A DNA stretch of 64,000 nucleotides from Flavobacteria bacterium BBFL7 (GCA_000153385.1 CH672374.1:1089039-1153038); one strand, 5' to 3'; positions 27,451-37,635 are shown, counted from the first letter of the stretch. Numbers and translations are program-made. The notes: a model not told the origin generated them from the letters alone.

Positions 27451-30084
27451 CTATCCTTGTAAGGCATTCATACTTGCTTCTATTGTTTCAATTTTTGCAA
27501 GTGCGTCAGCTTCTTTCTGTCTTTCTTTATCTACTATTTCTTTAGCTGCATTATTAACAAAGCGTTCATTACCTAATTTTTTCTGAACTCCTGTTAAAAA
27601 TCCTTGTGCTCTTTTAAGCTCACCAGATAGTTTTTCAATTTCTGCAGCTACGTCTATGTTTCCTTCAAGCGGCACAAAGTATTCATTAGACTTCACACGA
27701 TAACTAGCAGCACCACTCACCTGTTCAGTCACCTCATTGATTTGAGACACATTACCCATTTTCATAATCAAATCGTCATAATTACTAGATAAGCTCTCAT
27801 TATTAATAGTGCTAAGGGTTATCTCATTTTTAAAACTGATTTGTTTTTCTTTACGTACGGTTCTTATTCCTGAAATTACGTCTTGTACTAGCTCAAAATC
27901 ATTAAGCAACGATTGATTTACCACACCTACAGACGGCCAAGTATTAATACATAAAGCTTCATTTACGTCACGAGTTGAAATTGCTTGCCATAATTCCTCT
28001 GTAATAAAAGGTGTAAAAGGATGCATTAACCTTAAATTATCTTCAAAGAGAGCAATTACTTCTCGCAGTGTTTTAGAATCTATAGGCTTTTGATATTCTG
28101 GCTTTATAATTTCAAGTAGCCATCCACAAAAATCATCATAGATTAATTTGTAACTGGTCATTAATACATCACTTATTCTATATTTTGAATAATGATCTTC
28201 AACTTCTTCTAACACTTGAGAAAATCTAGACTTGTACCAGTTTAAACCTTGTAAGGCATAAGTAGGTTGTGATAATGATTCGTCTACTTCCCATCCATCT
28301 ATTAGTCTATAAGCGTTCCACATTTTATTTACAAAGCCCTTACCTTGCTGGCACAAATCTTCATCAAACATGATATCATTACCTGCTGCGGCACTTAACA
28401 AAAGACCGACTCTTACACCGTCAGCTCCATAGTTTTCTATAAGGCCTAATGCATCTGGTGAATTCCCTAAAGACTTAGACATTTTGCGACGTTGTTTATC
28501 ACGTACCAGTCCTGTTAAATAAACTTTATCAAACGGCTTTTCATCTCTTAATTCATAACCAGCAACAATCATACGTGCCACCCAGAAAAATAGAATATCT
28601 GGACCGGTTACTAAATCTCTGGTTGGATAATAATAATTGATCTCTTCATTTTCTGGTTCCAGAACACCATTAAAAACACTTATAGGCCATAACCAACTTG
28701 AAAACCAAGTATCTAAAACATCATTTTCTTGACGTAAGTCTGAGGCTTGCAAATTGTTGTTGTTAGTACGCTTTCGCGAAAGCGATACAGCATCTTCTAT
28801 ACAGGTAGCTACAACAAAATCTTCTTTCCCATCACCATAGAAATAGGCAGGTATACGCTGTCCCCACATCAATTGACGTGAAATATTCCAATCGCGAACA
28901 TTTTCCATCCAATGGAAATAAGTGCTTTTAAACTTTGCTGGTAATAGCTCTACAATATCTTCTCGCACTGCCTTTATAGCAGGTTGTGCCAGATCTTCCA
29001 TTTTTAAAAACCACTGGTCGCTCAAGCGTGGTTCTATAACCGCTCCTGTACGTTCACTGGTCCCTACTTTATGAATATGATCTTCTTTTTTCAATAAAAG
29101 TTTTTTCTCTTCTAATTCCTTAGTAATCTCCTTACGGACAACAAAACGATCCTTTCCTTCATAGTGCAATCCATAGCTATTTAATGTAGCATCAGCATTA
29201 AATATATCGATCACTTCTAGGTTATGGGTTTCACCTATTTTCTTATCATTTTCATCATGTGCAGGAGTTATCTTAAGAGCTCCAGTACCAAATTCCATGT
29301 CAACATAATCGTCAGCGATAATAGGAATCTCGCGATTTACAATAGGAACGATTACTGTCTTCCCTATAAGTTCTGTATAACGCTCATCATCTGGATGTAC
29401 ACAAATCGCACTATCTCCTAGAATCGTCTCTGGACGAGTGGTTGCAATTGATATAAAATCATTACTTCCTTTAATTTGATATTTTAAATGATATAAGTGA
29501 CCATTACGCTCCTCATAAATCACCTCTTCATCACTAAGTGTAGTTTGAGCTTCAGGATCCCAATTAACCATACGAAAACCGCGATAAATCATATCCTTAT
29601 TATACAAGTCTACAAACACTTTAATTACAGAGGCAGACATATCATCATCTAGAGTAAACTTAGTTCGTGACCAGTCACAACTAGCTCCTAGTTTTTTAAG
29701 TTGTTCTAAGATAATACCTCCATATTCATCTGTCCAATCCCAAGCATGACTCAAAAACTCTTCCCTACTCAAGTCATTTTTATCTATACCTTGCTCTTTA
29801 AGTTTCTTCACAACCTTAGCCTCTGTAGCTATTGATGCGTGGTCTGTTCCTGGTACCCAACAAGCATTATAACCCTTTAAGCGTGCTCTCCTAATTAATA
29901 CATCTTGTATGGTATTATTGAGCATATGCCCCATGTGAAGAACTCCCGTAACATTAGGTGGTGGAATAACAATGGTATAACTCTCACGTTCATCTGGAAC
30001 TGATTTAAAAAAATCGTTCTCCATCCAGTACTGATACCACTTATCTTCAATAGTTTTTGAATCGTATTTTGCTGCTAAGGACAT
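27451..30084 (-). CDS. valS: Valyl-tRNA synthetase
   Basis: Class Ia aminoacyl-tRNA synthetase. HIGH motif is PPPNVTGVLHMGHMLN near residue 45; KMSKS motif is RRKMSKSLGNSPDALG. An editing domain lies between (ATTRPETILGDSAICVHPDDERY), followed by the WNISRQLMWGQRIPAYF region. The C-terminal 65 residues form the usual coiled-coil arm. 877 aa, normal. The palindrome at 28769-28784 reads LSRKR in a variable loop before DVLDTWFSSWLWP. Confidence 0.97.
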   Translation of the reverse strand: MSLAAKYDSKTIEDKWYQYWMENDFFKSVPDERESYTIVIPPPNVTGVLHMGHMLNNTIQDVLIRRARLKGYNACWVPGTDHASIATEAKVVKKLKEQGIDKNDLSREEFLSHAWDWTDEYGGIILEQLKKLGASCDWSRTKFTLDDDMSASVIKVFVDLYNKDMIYRGFRMVNWDPEAQTTLSDEEVIYEERNGHLYHLKYQIKGSNDFISIATTRPETILGDSAICVHPDDERYTELIGKTVIVPIVNREIPIIADDYVDMEFGTGALKITPAHDENDKKIGETHNLEVIDIFNADATLNSYGLHYEGKDRFVVRKEITKELEEKKLLLKKEDHIHKVGTSERTGAVIEPRLSDQWFLKMEDLAQPAIKAVREDIVELLPAKFKSTYFHWMENVRDWNISRQLMWGQRIPAYFYGDGKEDFVVATCIEDAVSLSRKRTNNNNLQASDLRQENDVLDTWFSSWLWPISVFNGVLEPENEEINYYYPTRDLVTGPDILFFWVARMIVAGYELRDEKPFDKVYLTGLVRDKQRRKMSKSLGNSPDALGLIENYGADGVRVGLLLSAAAGNDIMFDEDLCQQGKGFVNKMWNAYRLIDGWEVDESLSQPTYALQGLNWYKSRFSQVLEEVEDHYSKYRISDVLMTSYKLIYDDFCGWLLEIIKPEYQKPIDSKTLREVIALFEDNLRLMHPFTPFITEELWQAISTRDVNEALCINTWPSVGVVNQSLLNDFELVQDVISGIRTVRKEKQISFKNEITLSTINNESLSSNYDDLIMKMGNVSQINEVTEQVSGAASYRVKSNEYFVPLEGNIDVAAEIEKLSGELKRAQGFLTGVQKKLGNERFVNNAAKEIVDKERQKEADALAKIETIEASMNALQG
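28769..28784. repeat. 16-bp palindrome, exact copy
   Basis: CGCTTTCGCGAAAGCG in valS, read as LSRKR. Confidence 0.9.
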
Positions 30085-30113
30085 TTTTGGCTTAGTTTTT
30101 GAAATTTCATCGA

Positions 30114-30121
30114 CAAAAGTA
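30114..30121 (-). promoter_or_regulatory. -7 box of valS
   Basis: TACTTTTG on the minus strand, 29 bases before the valS ATG, matches TAnnTTTG. No clear -33 box. Confidence 0.4.
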
Positions 30122-30197
30122 CTATTTACTTAAATTATACACATCATTAACAGAGGCTTTAAGTAGTAATAATTACTTTTAATCACGTTAAAGAAAA

Positions 30198-30638
30198 ATG
30201 AACATGAAAAATATCTTACTTATATTAATAACAATCAGTTTTGGACCTTTCATTAATGCACAAGACTTATCTACATTAGACAAAGTCACAACTGTAGAGT
30301 TTGTTGAAACAACAATTGATTATGGTAAAATCGAGAAAGGTAGTAATGGTGTTCGAACGTTTACATTTAAAAACACAGGTGAACATCCTTTAAAGATTTA
30401 CAATATTTATTCAGCATGTAATTGTGATATCGTTTCTCAACCTGAAGAGCCTATCGCACCGGGAAAAACGGGTGAAATCAAAGTGAAGTACGATACTGAA
30501 AAAGTAGGTCCTATTGTAAAGACGATAACTGCAAATACAAATACTAAAGAGAAGTTGATCCCATTAAATCTAATCGGTGAAGTATTGCCAGCAAATACAG
30601 ATGAAGATAATGAGGAGAATGAAAAAATGAAGATGTAA
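30198..30638 (+). CDS. DUF1573 domain-containing secreted protein
   Basis: 146 aa with signal peptide (NMKNILLILITISFGPFINA, cleavage before Gln). The rest is a single DUF1573 Ig-like domain: IDYGKIEKGSNGVRTFTFKNTGEHPLKIYN, ACNCDIVSQPEEPIAPGKTGEIKVKYDT, and ITANTNTKEKLIPLNLIGEV. Common in Bacteroidetes, periplasmic or surface, function unknown. The start could also be the Met two codons later (30204). TACTTTTA at 30174-30181 could be its -7 box. Confidence 0.85.
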   Translation: MNMKNILLILITISFGPFINAQDLSTLDKVTTVEFVETTIDYGKIEKGSNGVRTFTFKNTGEHPLKIYNIYSACNCDIVSQPEEPIAPGKTGEIKVKYDTEKVGPIVKTITANTNTKEKLIPLNLIGEVLPANTDEDNEENEKMKM

Positions 30639-30640
30639 AA

Positions 30641-31966
30641 CTATTCTATAAGCGGAATTAATTTTATCTTGAATTTTAAAGTAGCATCACCTCTTTTAAT
30701 TGTTAGTTTTATTGTGGAGTATGGATTTTTAAAAAATAAATAAGCAATATTATTGATTCCTAAATCTTCCCTACTAATTCCATTTACTTTATCGATTACA
30801 TCACCTACTTTAAGTCCTGCTTGATCCGCTGGCGAATTAGGCCTGACATAATCTATCAATATTTTTGGTAAGTAAACGTAGTTCACAATTCTTGAAGACT
30901 CAACAATAACTAAACTTCGACTTTCTTTATTTTTAGTTTTATTATCATAAACAAATAACTCTTTATCGCCTTCAATTAGTTCAATACCGGCCATATTATA
31001 ATAAAAACCATCATTGAAATTATTTTTTTCACTGACATAAACAAGTTTGGATGGATAATCAAACACGATATTTAATCGTCTTAATACTTCACCTCCTATC
31101 GATCCTTCTTTCACAACATCTTGATCAAAATTAAAATTTGATTCCCTATTAAAATGAGGTATTGATGTGGTGATTCTTTGAAATTTTTTATCAAAAACAA
31201 TTAATTCATTTGATTTTGTTCTATCACCGGTTACTACACCACTCATCGAGTAACCCAAATAATCTTCAATTTTTTTTACCTCAGGTGCATATTGAGACAA
31301 CTTTATATTAGATAGCCATAGTGCCTCACTATTCCCAGTATCTATTAATAGATCAACATTAAGATAACGGTCACTAACTTTTACCAAAGCTTCTACATAC
31401 GGTTTTCCTTTTATAATATTTATAGGATATGATTCTCTTTTTTGTATTCTTTTAGGTAGATCTTGCATATTATGATAAACCACAATAGCACCTTTTTCGT
31501 AATCTATTTCTACATAGTTATTTTTAAAAAAATCCAGACCAAGAATGCCGTTAACATCTACACCTAATTTAGACCTTAAATTAAAGAGCTCATTATCCAT
31601 TATTAAAACATCAGCATTTGAATTAATAAGATTTTCAGATACCACAATAGTATTAGAAGGGCTGTAATACGCCTCGAACAAATCATCATTTCCATACCCA
31701 GATAACTTCATTACCTCTCCTTTCTTTAAAGATAAAGAATCAATATTTTTAAAATCAAAAATTAAATTTTTAGAAGAGCCTGTATCTAACATCATTTTTA
31801 AAGGAACACCATTCAATTTTACTTTTAGCACAATTAAATTAGACGCAAGTTCGAAGGGTATAATTTCCTTTTTTACATCATCATTTAAAATAAAACCAGA
31901 AGATTCTTGAGCCGTTATGATGCAACTAAAGATTAATAAGGTTAAAACAATTAAATACTTTTTCAT
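30641..31966 (-). CDS. Secreted aspartyl protease-like protein with PDZ domain
   Basis: 441 aa from the ATG at 31966, which starts a signal peptide (MKKYLIVLTLLIFSCIITA). Upstream in-frame codons to 32035 are ignored. Two retropepsin-like half-sites are visible: KMMLDTGSSKNLIF near residue 60 and DLLIDTGNSEALWL near 200. A C-terminal PDZ domain contains IDYVRPNSPADQAGLKVGDVIDKVNG. This is a common Bacteroidetes architecture of a periplasmic peptidase; substrate unknown. Confidence 0.85.
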   Translation of the reverse strand: MKKYLIVLTLLIFSCIITAQESSGFILNDDVKKEIIPFELASNLIVLKVKLNGVPLKMMLDTGSSKNLIFDFKNIDSLSLKKGEVMKLSGYGNDDLFEAYYSPSNTIVVSENLINSNADVLIMDNELFNLRSKLGVDVNGILGLDFFKNNYVEIDYEKGAIVVYHNMQDLPKRIQKRESYPINIIKGKPYVEALVKVSDRYLNVDLLIDTGNSEALWLSNIKLSQYAPEVKKIEDYLGYSMSGVVTGDRTKSNELIVFDKKFQRITTSIPHFNRESNFNFDQDVVKEGSIGGEVLRRLNIVFDYPSKLVYVSEKNNFNDGFYYNMAGIELIEGDKELFVYDNKTKNKESRSLVIVESSRIVNYVYLPKILIDYVRPNSPADQAGLKVGDVIDKVNGISREDLGINNIAYLFFKNPYSTIKLTIKRGDATLKFKIKLIPLIE

Positions 31967-32019
31967 AATACATAAATATAAGGAAATCATAATCGCTTTT
32001 ATATAGACTATAGTCGTAT

Positions 32020-32027
32020 TACATTTG
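32020..32027 (+). promoter_or_regulatory. -7 box of the aminotransferase-murB operon
   Basis: TACATTTG, 19 bases before the ATG at 32047; matches TAnnTTTG. No clear -33 TTG. Confidence 0.45.
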
Positions 32028-32046
32028 CAAAACAAAATAGAAATTC

Positions 32047-33237
32047 ATGCCAGCAATATCTCATAAAGGTGCCATTATGCCATCTTCTCCGGTTAGAAAA
32101 CTTGTTCCATTTGCAGAAGCCGCAAAAAAACGTGGAATACACATCTATCCTTTAAACATAGGTCAACCAGATATTAAAACACCTAATCAGGCGATCCAAG
32201 CTGTGAAAGATACAGATATGGAAATCCTAGCCTACAGTCATAGTGCTGGAAATGAATCTTACCGTACTAAACTGGCAACTCATTACAACAAGCTAGACAT
32301 GGGACTAACAGTAGATGACATTATTGTATCTACCGGTGGTAGTGAAGCATTATTATTTACCATGGGTAGTATCTGTGATTATGGAGATGAGGTAATCATA
32401 CCTGAACCTTTTTATGCAAATTATAATGGTTTTGCAACTGCAAGTGGTGTTACCGTGAAACCTATCTCAACTAATATTGAAAATAATTTTTCCCTACCTT
32501 CAATAAGTGACTTTGAAAAATTAATTACGGATAAAACTAAAGCCATCTTAATCTGTAATCCTGGAAATCCGACTGGTTATCTTTATACTCAAGATGAAAT
32601 GAATCAACTTGCGGCACTAGTGAAAAAGCACGACCTTTTCTTAGTAGCAGATGAAGTTTATCGTGAGTTTGCATATGATGGTCGCAAACATTTATCTGTT
32701 ATGAATATGACAGGCTTAGAGCAGCACGCTATAATGATTGATTCTGTATCAAAAAGATACAGTATGTGTGGCGCTCGTATAGGTTGTATGGTTTCTAAAA
32801 ACAAAGAAGTCATGGCAACAGCGATGAAATTTGCACAAGCTAGGTTGAGCCCACCTACTTTTGCGCAAATTGCTGCCGAGGCTGCTCTTGATACTCCACA
32901 AGCTTACTTTGATGAAGTTATTGGTGAATACATCGAAAGACGAAATATTCTTATAGAAGGACTGAAAAACATTCCAGGTGTCCAAGTGGCTAATCCTGGA
33001 GGCGCTTTTTATTGTGTAGCTCAATTACCAGTTGACGATACGGATGCTTTTGCTCAATGGATGTTAGAATCTTTTGAATTAGATAATGAAACCATAATGG
33101 TAGCTCCTGCAGCCGGATTCTATAGTTCGCCAGGTGTTGGTAAAAACCAAATCCGAATCGCTTATGTTCTTGAAAAAGAGTCATTGATTAAAGCGGTTCA
33201 AATATTAGCTGAAGCTCTTAAAGTATATCAAGCGTGA
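32047..33237 (+). CDS. Pyridoxal phosphate-dependent aminotransferase, class I/II
   Basis: 396 aa fold type I aminotransferase, similar to AspC/aspartate aminotransferase-like enzymes. Visible motifs: LNIGQPDIKTPNQ, AYSHSAGNESYRTKLA, TGGSEALLFTMG, ILICNPGNPTGYLYT, LVADEVYREF and the PLP lysine site IDSVSKRYSMCGARIG. Substrate cannot be fixed from the sequence; aspartate or a related amino acid is plausible. Stop overlaps the murB start (GTGA). Confidence 0.88.
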   Translation: MPAISHKGAIMPSSPVRKLVPFAEAAKKRGIHIYPLNIGQPDIKTPNQAIQAVKDTDMEILAYSHSAGNESYRTKLATHYNKLDMGLTVDDIIVSTGGSEALLFTMGSICDYGDEVIIPEPFYANYNGFATASGVTVKPISTNIENNFSLPSISDFEKLITDKTKAILICNPGNPTGYLYTQDEMNQLAALVKKHDLFLVADEVYREFAYDGRKHLSVMNMTGLEQHAIMIDSVSKRYSMCGARIGCMVSKNKEVMATAMKFAQARLSPPTFAQIAAEAALDTPQAYFDEVIGEYIERRNILIEGLKNIPGVQVANPGGAFYCVAQLPVDDTDAFAQWMLESFELDNETIMVAPAAGFYSSPGVGKNQIRIAYVLEKESLIKAVQILAEALKVYQA

Positions 33238-34265
33238 TAGAAATAAAATCCCATTTTGCTCTTAAAGAATTTAATACTTTTGGAATATCTGCTTTCGCGA
33301 AAGCGTATACCTCAATAACCACATTGCAACAACTAGGAGAGGCTCTTTCATATTTCTATCGTGATTCTGTATTTCTTTTAGGTGGTGGTAGTAACATGTT
33401 ATTACTGAATGACATTGAACGTCCTGTTCTTCATATAAACCTTAAAGGTATTGAACTCCTAAAACAGGATAATGAAAAAGTATTTATAAAAGTGATGGGA
33501 GGAGAAAACTGGCACAACTTAGTTATGCATTGCATTAACAACAATTGGGCTGGGCTTGAAAACATGGCACTAATACCTGGTAATGTAGGAACTGCCCCTA
33601 TACAAAATATAGGTGCTTATGGTGTTGAACTTAAGGACTGTTTTGATTCTTGCACTGTAATGGATATCAAAACCAGAGAAGTAAAAACAATCAATTTAGA
33701 TGATTGTAAATTTGGATATCGAGACTCTATTTTTAAAAATGAAGCATTAGGCAAATATGTGATTACCTCTGTCATATTTAGACTTACAGACGTATCACAA
33801 CCAAATAACTACAAGCTTAAGACCAGTTATGGAGCTATTAAAGATGAATTAAGTAATCTTCAATTAAAACCATCTATACAAGCAGTTGCACAAGCTGTGA
33901 TTAACATAAGAAGCAGCAAACTTCCTGACCCTAAATTAATAGGAAATAGCGGGAGTTTTTTTAAGAACCCAATTATTAAAAAGAGCTATTATGATGATCT
34001 TATAAGAATGCACCCTACAGTACCGCATTATCCAGTAGATGAAAACCATGTAAAGGTTCCTGCAGGATGGCTTATTGATCAATGCGGATTTAAAGGTAAG
34101 CGACGTGGCGATGCTGGAGTACATGACAGACAGGCATTAGTACTTGTAAATCATGGTAATGCCTCTGGACAAGAAATTATTACCCTTGCAAGAGAGATTC
34201 AATCCATGGTTTTTAATAGATATGGGATTACCATTGAAACAGAAGTGAATTTAATTCAGAATTAA
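33234..34265 (+). CDS. murB: UDP-N-acetylenolpyruvoylglucosamine reductase
   Basis: FAD enzyme reducing enolpyruvyl-UDP-GlcNAc to UDP-MurNAc. Type I MurB features: FALKEFNTFGISAFAKAY, LLGGGSNMLL, GLENMALIPGNVGTAPIQNIGAYGVEL, FGYRDSIFK, GNSGSFFKNPII and AGWLIDQCGFKGKRRGDAGVHDRQALVLVNHGNASG. 343 aa. Starts with GTG overlapping the previous stop. A near-exact palindrome at 33290-33305 reads AFAKA, close to the N-terminus. Confidence 0.96.
   Translation: MIEIKSHFALKEFNTFGISAFAKAYTSITTLQQLGEALSYFYRDSVFLLGGGSNMLLLNDIERPVLHINLKGIELLKQDNEKVFIKVMGGENWHNLVMHCINNNWAGLENMALIPGNVGTAPIQNIGAYGVELKDCFDSCTVMDIKTREVKTINLDDCKFGYRDSIFKNEALGKYVITSVIFRLTDVSQPNNYKLKTSYGAIKDELSNLQLKPSIQAVAQAVINIRSSKLPDPKLIGNSGSFFKNPIIKKSYYDDLIRMHPTVPHYPVDENHVKVPAGWLIDQCGFKGKRRGDAGVHDRQALVLVNHGNASGQEIITLAREIQSMVFNRYGITIETEVNLIQN
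33290..33305. repeat. 16-bp palindrome, 15 of 16
   Basis: TGCTTTCGCGAAAGCG in murB, read as AFAKA. Confidence 0.8.
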
Positions 34266-34286
34266 GAATTCATCACTAATTATTCT

Positions 34287-34294
34287 TAAATTTG
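34287..34294 (+). promoter_or_regulatory. -7 box of the small Cys-rich protein gene
   Basis: TAAATTTG, 4 bases before the ATG at 34299, suggesting a leaderless transcript. Confidence 0.45.
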
Positions 34295-34298
34295 CATC

Positions 34299-34502
34299 AT
34301 GGAATTACTCTTTATAACAATAGGATTATTAGCTCTTGCTTTTGGTGGGATAGCCATTAAAATCTGGGGAAAAAAAGATGGGAAATTTGCAGGTACATGT
34401 GCCAGCCAAAGCCCTTTTTTAAATAAAGATGGTGAAGCTTGTGGTATGTGCGGTAAACTACCTGAAGAACAAGATTGTAAAAACCCATCTTTAGAATCTT
34501 AA
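34299..34502 (+). CDS. Small membrane-anchored Cys-containing protein
   Basis: 67 aa. One N-terminal membrane helix (LLFITIGLLALAFGGIAIKIW), then a short soluble tail with four cysteines (GTCASQSP, GEACGMCGK, EEQDCKN). The CxxC pair and spacing hint at metal binding or a disulfide, but no function is known to me. Seven bases before the glycosyltransferase gene, probably co-transcribed. Confidence 0.75.
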   Translation: MELLFITIGLLALAFGGIAIKIWGKKDGKFAGTCASQSPFLNKDGEACGMCGKLPEEQDCKNPSLES

Positions 34503-34509
34503 TTACAGA

Positions 34510-35616
34510 ATGGAAATAGGCATAGCGTTTATAATCCTAGCTGGATTTGTGCTTATAAATATCATCTACTATTTCTATTTAGCTCGTATCGGGTTTTATA
34601 AACTTTCTGAAAACATTCCTTCGCAAGATGCCGTTTCGGTAATTGTATGTTCTAAAAATGAACAAGAAAACCTTAAGACCTTAGTTCCCTTACTATTGGA
34701 ACAAAATCATCCTAATTTTGAAATAATTCTTATTAATGATGCTTCTATCGATGACACGCTTGAGTTGATTGAAAATTTTCAGGAACTGGATAGTAGAATT
34801 AAAAAAGTCAACGTTATTAATAATGAAAGTTTTTGGGGTAATAAAAAGTATGCATTAACCTTAGGGATTAAAAAAGCTGTAAATAATAAACTAATTTTTA
34901 TTGACGCAGACTGTGTACCAGCTAGTAAAGACTGGTTACAATATATGGCCGATGGGTTTGTAAATCATAAAAGCATTGTATTAGGATATGGTGGGTACTA
35001 TAAAAAAAAGTACTCCATACTTAATGCTTTGATTAGATATGAAACGGGAATGACAGCCATTCAATATATGAGTTATGCATTGCATGGTAATCCATACATG
35101 GGCGTAGGTCGTAATCTAGCTTACACCGCAAAACAATTTTATGATGTAAGTGGTTTTATAGATCACATGAATGTATTGGGTGGTGATGATGACCTTTTTG
35201 TAAATCAAGCTGCTACTAAAAAAAATACAGCAGTAGTTGTTAACCCTAATTCTTTTACGATAAGTAAGCCTAAAGATTCTTGGGCAACATGGTGGACGCA
35301 AAAGCGCCGTCATATCAATACTGCATCTCATTATAAGTTCAAACATAAATTTTTTCTAGGCCTCTATTTTGTCTCGCAAATAGGCTTCTACCTAGCGGCA
35401 ATTGCCGGTTTTGTTTTTGGAATTAATTGGATGTACATATTAGGCTTAGTTTTATTAAGATATCTAGTGATGTGGATAACTGTTGGAAAAGGTTTGTCAC
35501 GCTTTCGCGAAAGCGATATCATACCATTCATTCCTATTCTCGATTTTCTTTTAGTATTTACGCAGCTAGGATTATTCCTCACTAATTTAGGCAATCAACC
35601 AAAACGATGGAAATAG
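34510..35616 (+). CDS. Glycosyltransferase family 2, membrane
   Basis: 368 aa. N-terminal membrane helix (about 3-25), then a GT-A domain: SVIVCSKNEQENLKTLVPLLLEQNHPNFEIILINDASIDDTLE, the metal-binding DADCVPAS (DxD-like), and GGDDDLFVNQAA. TWWTQKRRHI (QxxRW-like) follows, with two or three C-terminal membrane helices. Suggests a processive or lipid-linked glycosyl transfer at the inner membrane. Acceptor unknown. The palindrome at 35500-35515 reads RFRES between the last helices. Confidence 0.88.
   Translation: MEIGIAFIILAGFVLINIIYYFYLARIGFYKLSENIPSQDAVSVIVCSKNEQENLKTLVPLLLEQNHPNFEIILINDASIDDTLELIENFQELDSRIKKVNVINNESFWGNKKYALTLGIKKAVNNKLIFIDADCVPASKDWLQYMADGFVNHKSIVLGYGGYYKKKYSILNALIRYETGMTAIQYMSYALHGNPYMGVGRNLAYTAKQFYDVSGFIDHMNVLGGDDDLFVNQAATKKNTAVVVNPNSFTISKPKDSWATWWTQKRRHINTASHYKFKHKFFLGLYFVSQIGFYLAAIAGFVFGINWMYILGLVLLRYLVMWITVGKGLSRFRESDIIPFIPILDFLLVFTQLGLFLTNLGNQPKRWK
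35500..35515. repeat. 16-bp palindrome, exact copy
   Basis: CGCTTTCGCGAAAGCG in the glycosyltransferase gene, read as RFRES. Confidence 0.9.
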
Positions 35617-35668
35617 TTAGTTTAGTAGATTTTAACGACTACTTTACCGCTCTGAAATGCATTATACC

Positions 35669-35676
35669 TAACTTTG
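35669..35676 (+). promoter_or_regulatory. -7 box of lipA
   Basis: TAACTTTG, 4 bases before the lipA ATG; matches TAnnTTTG. Confidence 0.45.
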
Positions 35677-35680
35677 TATT

Positions 35681-36556
35681 ATGAATACAGTAAAAGAATC
35701 CATCGCTCCACCAGCAAAGGGTAAACCGAAATGGTTGCGCGTTAAACTTCCTGTAGGGAAGAAATATAAAGAATTACGAGGTCTAGTTGATAAATATGAC
35801 TTGCATACCATTTGTACCTCAGGTAGTTGCCCTAACATGGGTGAATGCTGGACTGAAGGTACTGCAACGTTTATGATTTTAGGTAATACTTGTACTAGAT
35901 CTTGTGGGTTTTGTGGTGTAAAAACAGGCCGACCAGATGATATAGACTGGGCTGAACCTGAGAAAGTAGCACGTTCTATTAAATTAATGGGAATTAAACA
36001 CGCTGTAATTACTAGTGTAGATCGTGATGATTTAAAAGACATGGGATCTATAATATGGAAAGAAACCGTTGCTGCCATACGACGTATGAATCCTGAAACT
36101 ACATTAGAAACTTTAATACCAGACTTTCAAGGTAATAAACGTAATATAGATCGCATCGTGGAAGCAAATCCCGAAGTTGTTTCACATAATATGGAAACAG
36201 TGCGTCGTCTAACAAGAGAAGTGCGAATTCAGGCAAAATATGATACTAGTCTGGAAGTTCTACGTTATTTGAAACAACAAGGAATTAATAGAACTAAATC
36301 TGGAATCATGTTAGGATTAGGTGAACTAGAAGAAGAAGTTATCCAAACGATGCAAGACTTGAGAGATAACGATGTTGATGTAGTGACTATAGGTCAATAT
36401 TTACAACCTTCTAAGAAACACTTACCAGTAAAGGAATTTATTACTCCAGAACAATTTAAAAAATACGAAACTATAGGTCTGGAAATGGGCTTTAGACATG
36501 TAGAAAGTGGCGCTTTAGTAAGAAGCTCTTATAAGGCCCACAAGCATATTTTATAG
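35681..36556 (+). CDS. lipA: Lipoyl synthase
   Basis: Radical SAM enzyme inserting two sulfurs into the octanoyl group of lipoyl-dependent enzymes. Auxiliary cluster cysteines are in [12 protein letters not shown]; the radical SAM cluster is CTRSCGFC. Also [36 protein letters not shown] and [19 protein letters not shown]. 291 aa, normal. Confidence 0.97.
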   Translation: MNTVKESIAPPAKGKPKWLRVKLPVGKKYKELRGLVDKYDLHTICTSGSCPNMGECWTEGTATFMILGNTCTRSCGFCGVKTGRPDDIDWAEPEKVARSIKLMGIKHAVITSVDRDDLKDMGSIIWKETVAAIRRMNPETTLETLIPDFQGNKRNIDRIVEANPEVVSHNMETVRRLTREVRIQAKYDTSLEVLRYLKQQGINRTKSGIMLGLGELEEEVIQTMQDLRDNDVDVVTIGQYLQPSKKHLPVKEFITPEQFKKYETIGLEMGFRHVESGALVRSSYKAHKHIL

Positions 36557-36639
36557 TCATTTTTAACTAGGTAATAATACTGATTCAAGATTTATTGACG
36601 TAATAAACTGCGTAAATTAAAGACCAACCTTCAAGATTT

Positions 36640-37635
36640 ATGGTAAAAGTTAAAGTAGCTATTAACGGATTTGGTCGTATAGGACGTACATTTTTAAGAA
36701 CCGTTATAGAGCATGAAAATATAGAAGTAGTCGCTATTAATGACCTCGCTCCTACCCATGTGATGGCGCATCTATTAAAATATGATTCTATACATGGAAC
36801 ACTATCTCAAGATGTTTCCCATACACTAGATGCGTTGATAATTAATGGAAAAATCATAACATTCACTCATTATCATAGACTTGAAGACCTTAATTGGACA
36901 GATGTAGATGTTGTTCTAGAATCCACAGGTAAGTTTAAAACACTACAACAACTACAGAAGCATCGTGATGCTGGTGCAAAAAAAGTGATATTGAGTGCTC
37001 CACCGGTAGATGATGATATAAAAACCGTCGTTCTAGGCGTTAATGACCATATTATTAATGATGATGATATAATACTTTCAAATGCGAGTTGCACCACAAA
37101 TAATGCTGCACCATTTATAAAGGTATTAGATGAATTATGTGGAGTTGAGCAAGCCTACATAACAACTGTGCACAGTTATACATCAGATCAAAGCTTACAC
37201 GATCAACCACACAATGATTTAAGACGCGCGAGAGCTGCAGGCCAGTCCATTGTACCTACTACAACTGGTGCCGCAAAAGCGCTTACTAAAATATTCCCGC
37301 ATCTTAGTGATGTAATTGGAGGTTGTGGTATACGTGTACCGGTTCCTAATGGAAGTCTAACAGACATGACTATCAATGTTAAAAGAGATACTAGTATTGA
37401 GGAAGTTAACGCTGCTTTTCTTGCTTTCGCCAAAGCTAATCCATACACATTTTCTTACACAGATGTACCGTTGGTTTCTATAGATATCTCTGGCAGTCCG
37501 TATTCTTGTATTTTCGACTCGCAAATGACATCTGTTATAGGTAAACTAATTAAAGTCATAGGCTGGTATGATAACGAAAGTGGTTATAGTAACAGATTGA
37601 AAGATCTTATTTTAAAAATAAGTTCTCCAGACTAA
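36640..37635 (+). CDS. gap: Glyceraldehyde-3-phosphate dehydrogenase
   Basis: Glycolytic/gluconeogenic enzyme. Rossmann motif INGFGRIGRTFLR, Asp in VVAINDLAP suggesting NAD use, catalytic Cys in SNASCTTNNAAPFIKVL, and WYDNESGYSNR at the C-terminus. 331 aa, type I. A degenerate palindrome (GCTTTCGCCAAAGC, 37423-37436) reads AFAKA. Flavobacteria often have a second gap gene, so the symbol may carry a number elsewhere. Confidence 0.94.
   Translation: MVKVKVAINGFGRIGRTFLRTVIEHENIEVVAINDLAPTHVMAHLLKYDSIHGTLSQDVSHTLDALIINGKIITFTHYHRLEDLNWTDVDVVLESTGKFKTLQQLQKHRDAGAKKVILSAPPVDDDIKTVVLGVNDHIINDDDIILSNASCTTNNAAPFIKVLDELCGVEQAYITTVHSYTSDQSLHDQPHNDLRRARAAGQSIVPTTTGAAKALTKIFPHLSDVIGGCGIRVPVPNGSLTDMTINVKRDTSIEEVNAAFLAFAKANPYTFSYTDVPLVSIDISGSPYSCIFDSQMTSVIGKLIKVIGWYDNESGYSNRLKDLILKISSPD
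37423..37436. repeat. Degenerate copy of the palindrome core
   Basis: GCTTTCGCCAAAGC in gap, one mismatch to the 14-base core. Confidence 0.45.

Noticed and set aside
35668-36078. 136-codon frame opposite lipA
   Set aside because: Antisense to the highly conserved CxxxCxxC region of lipA; composition is that of a shadow frame.
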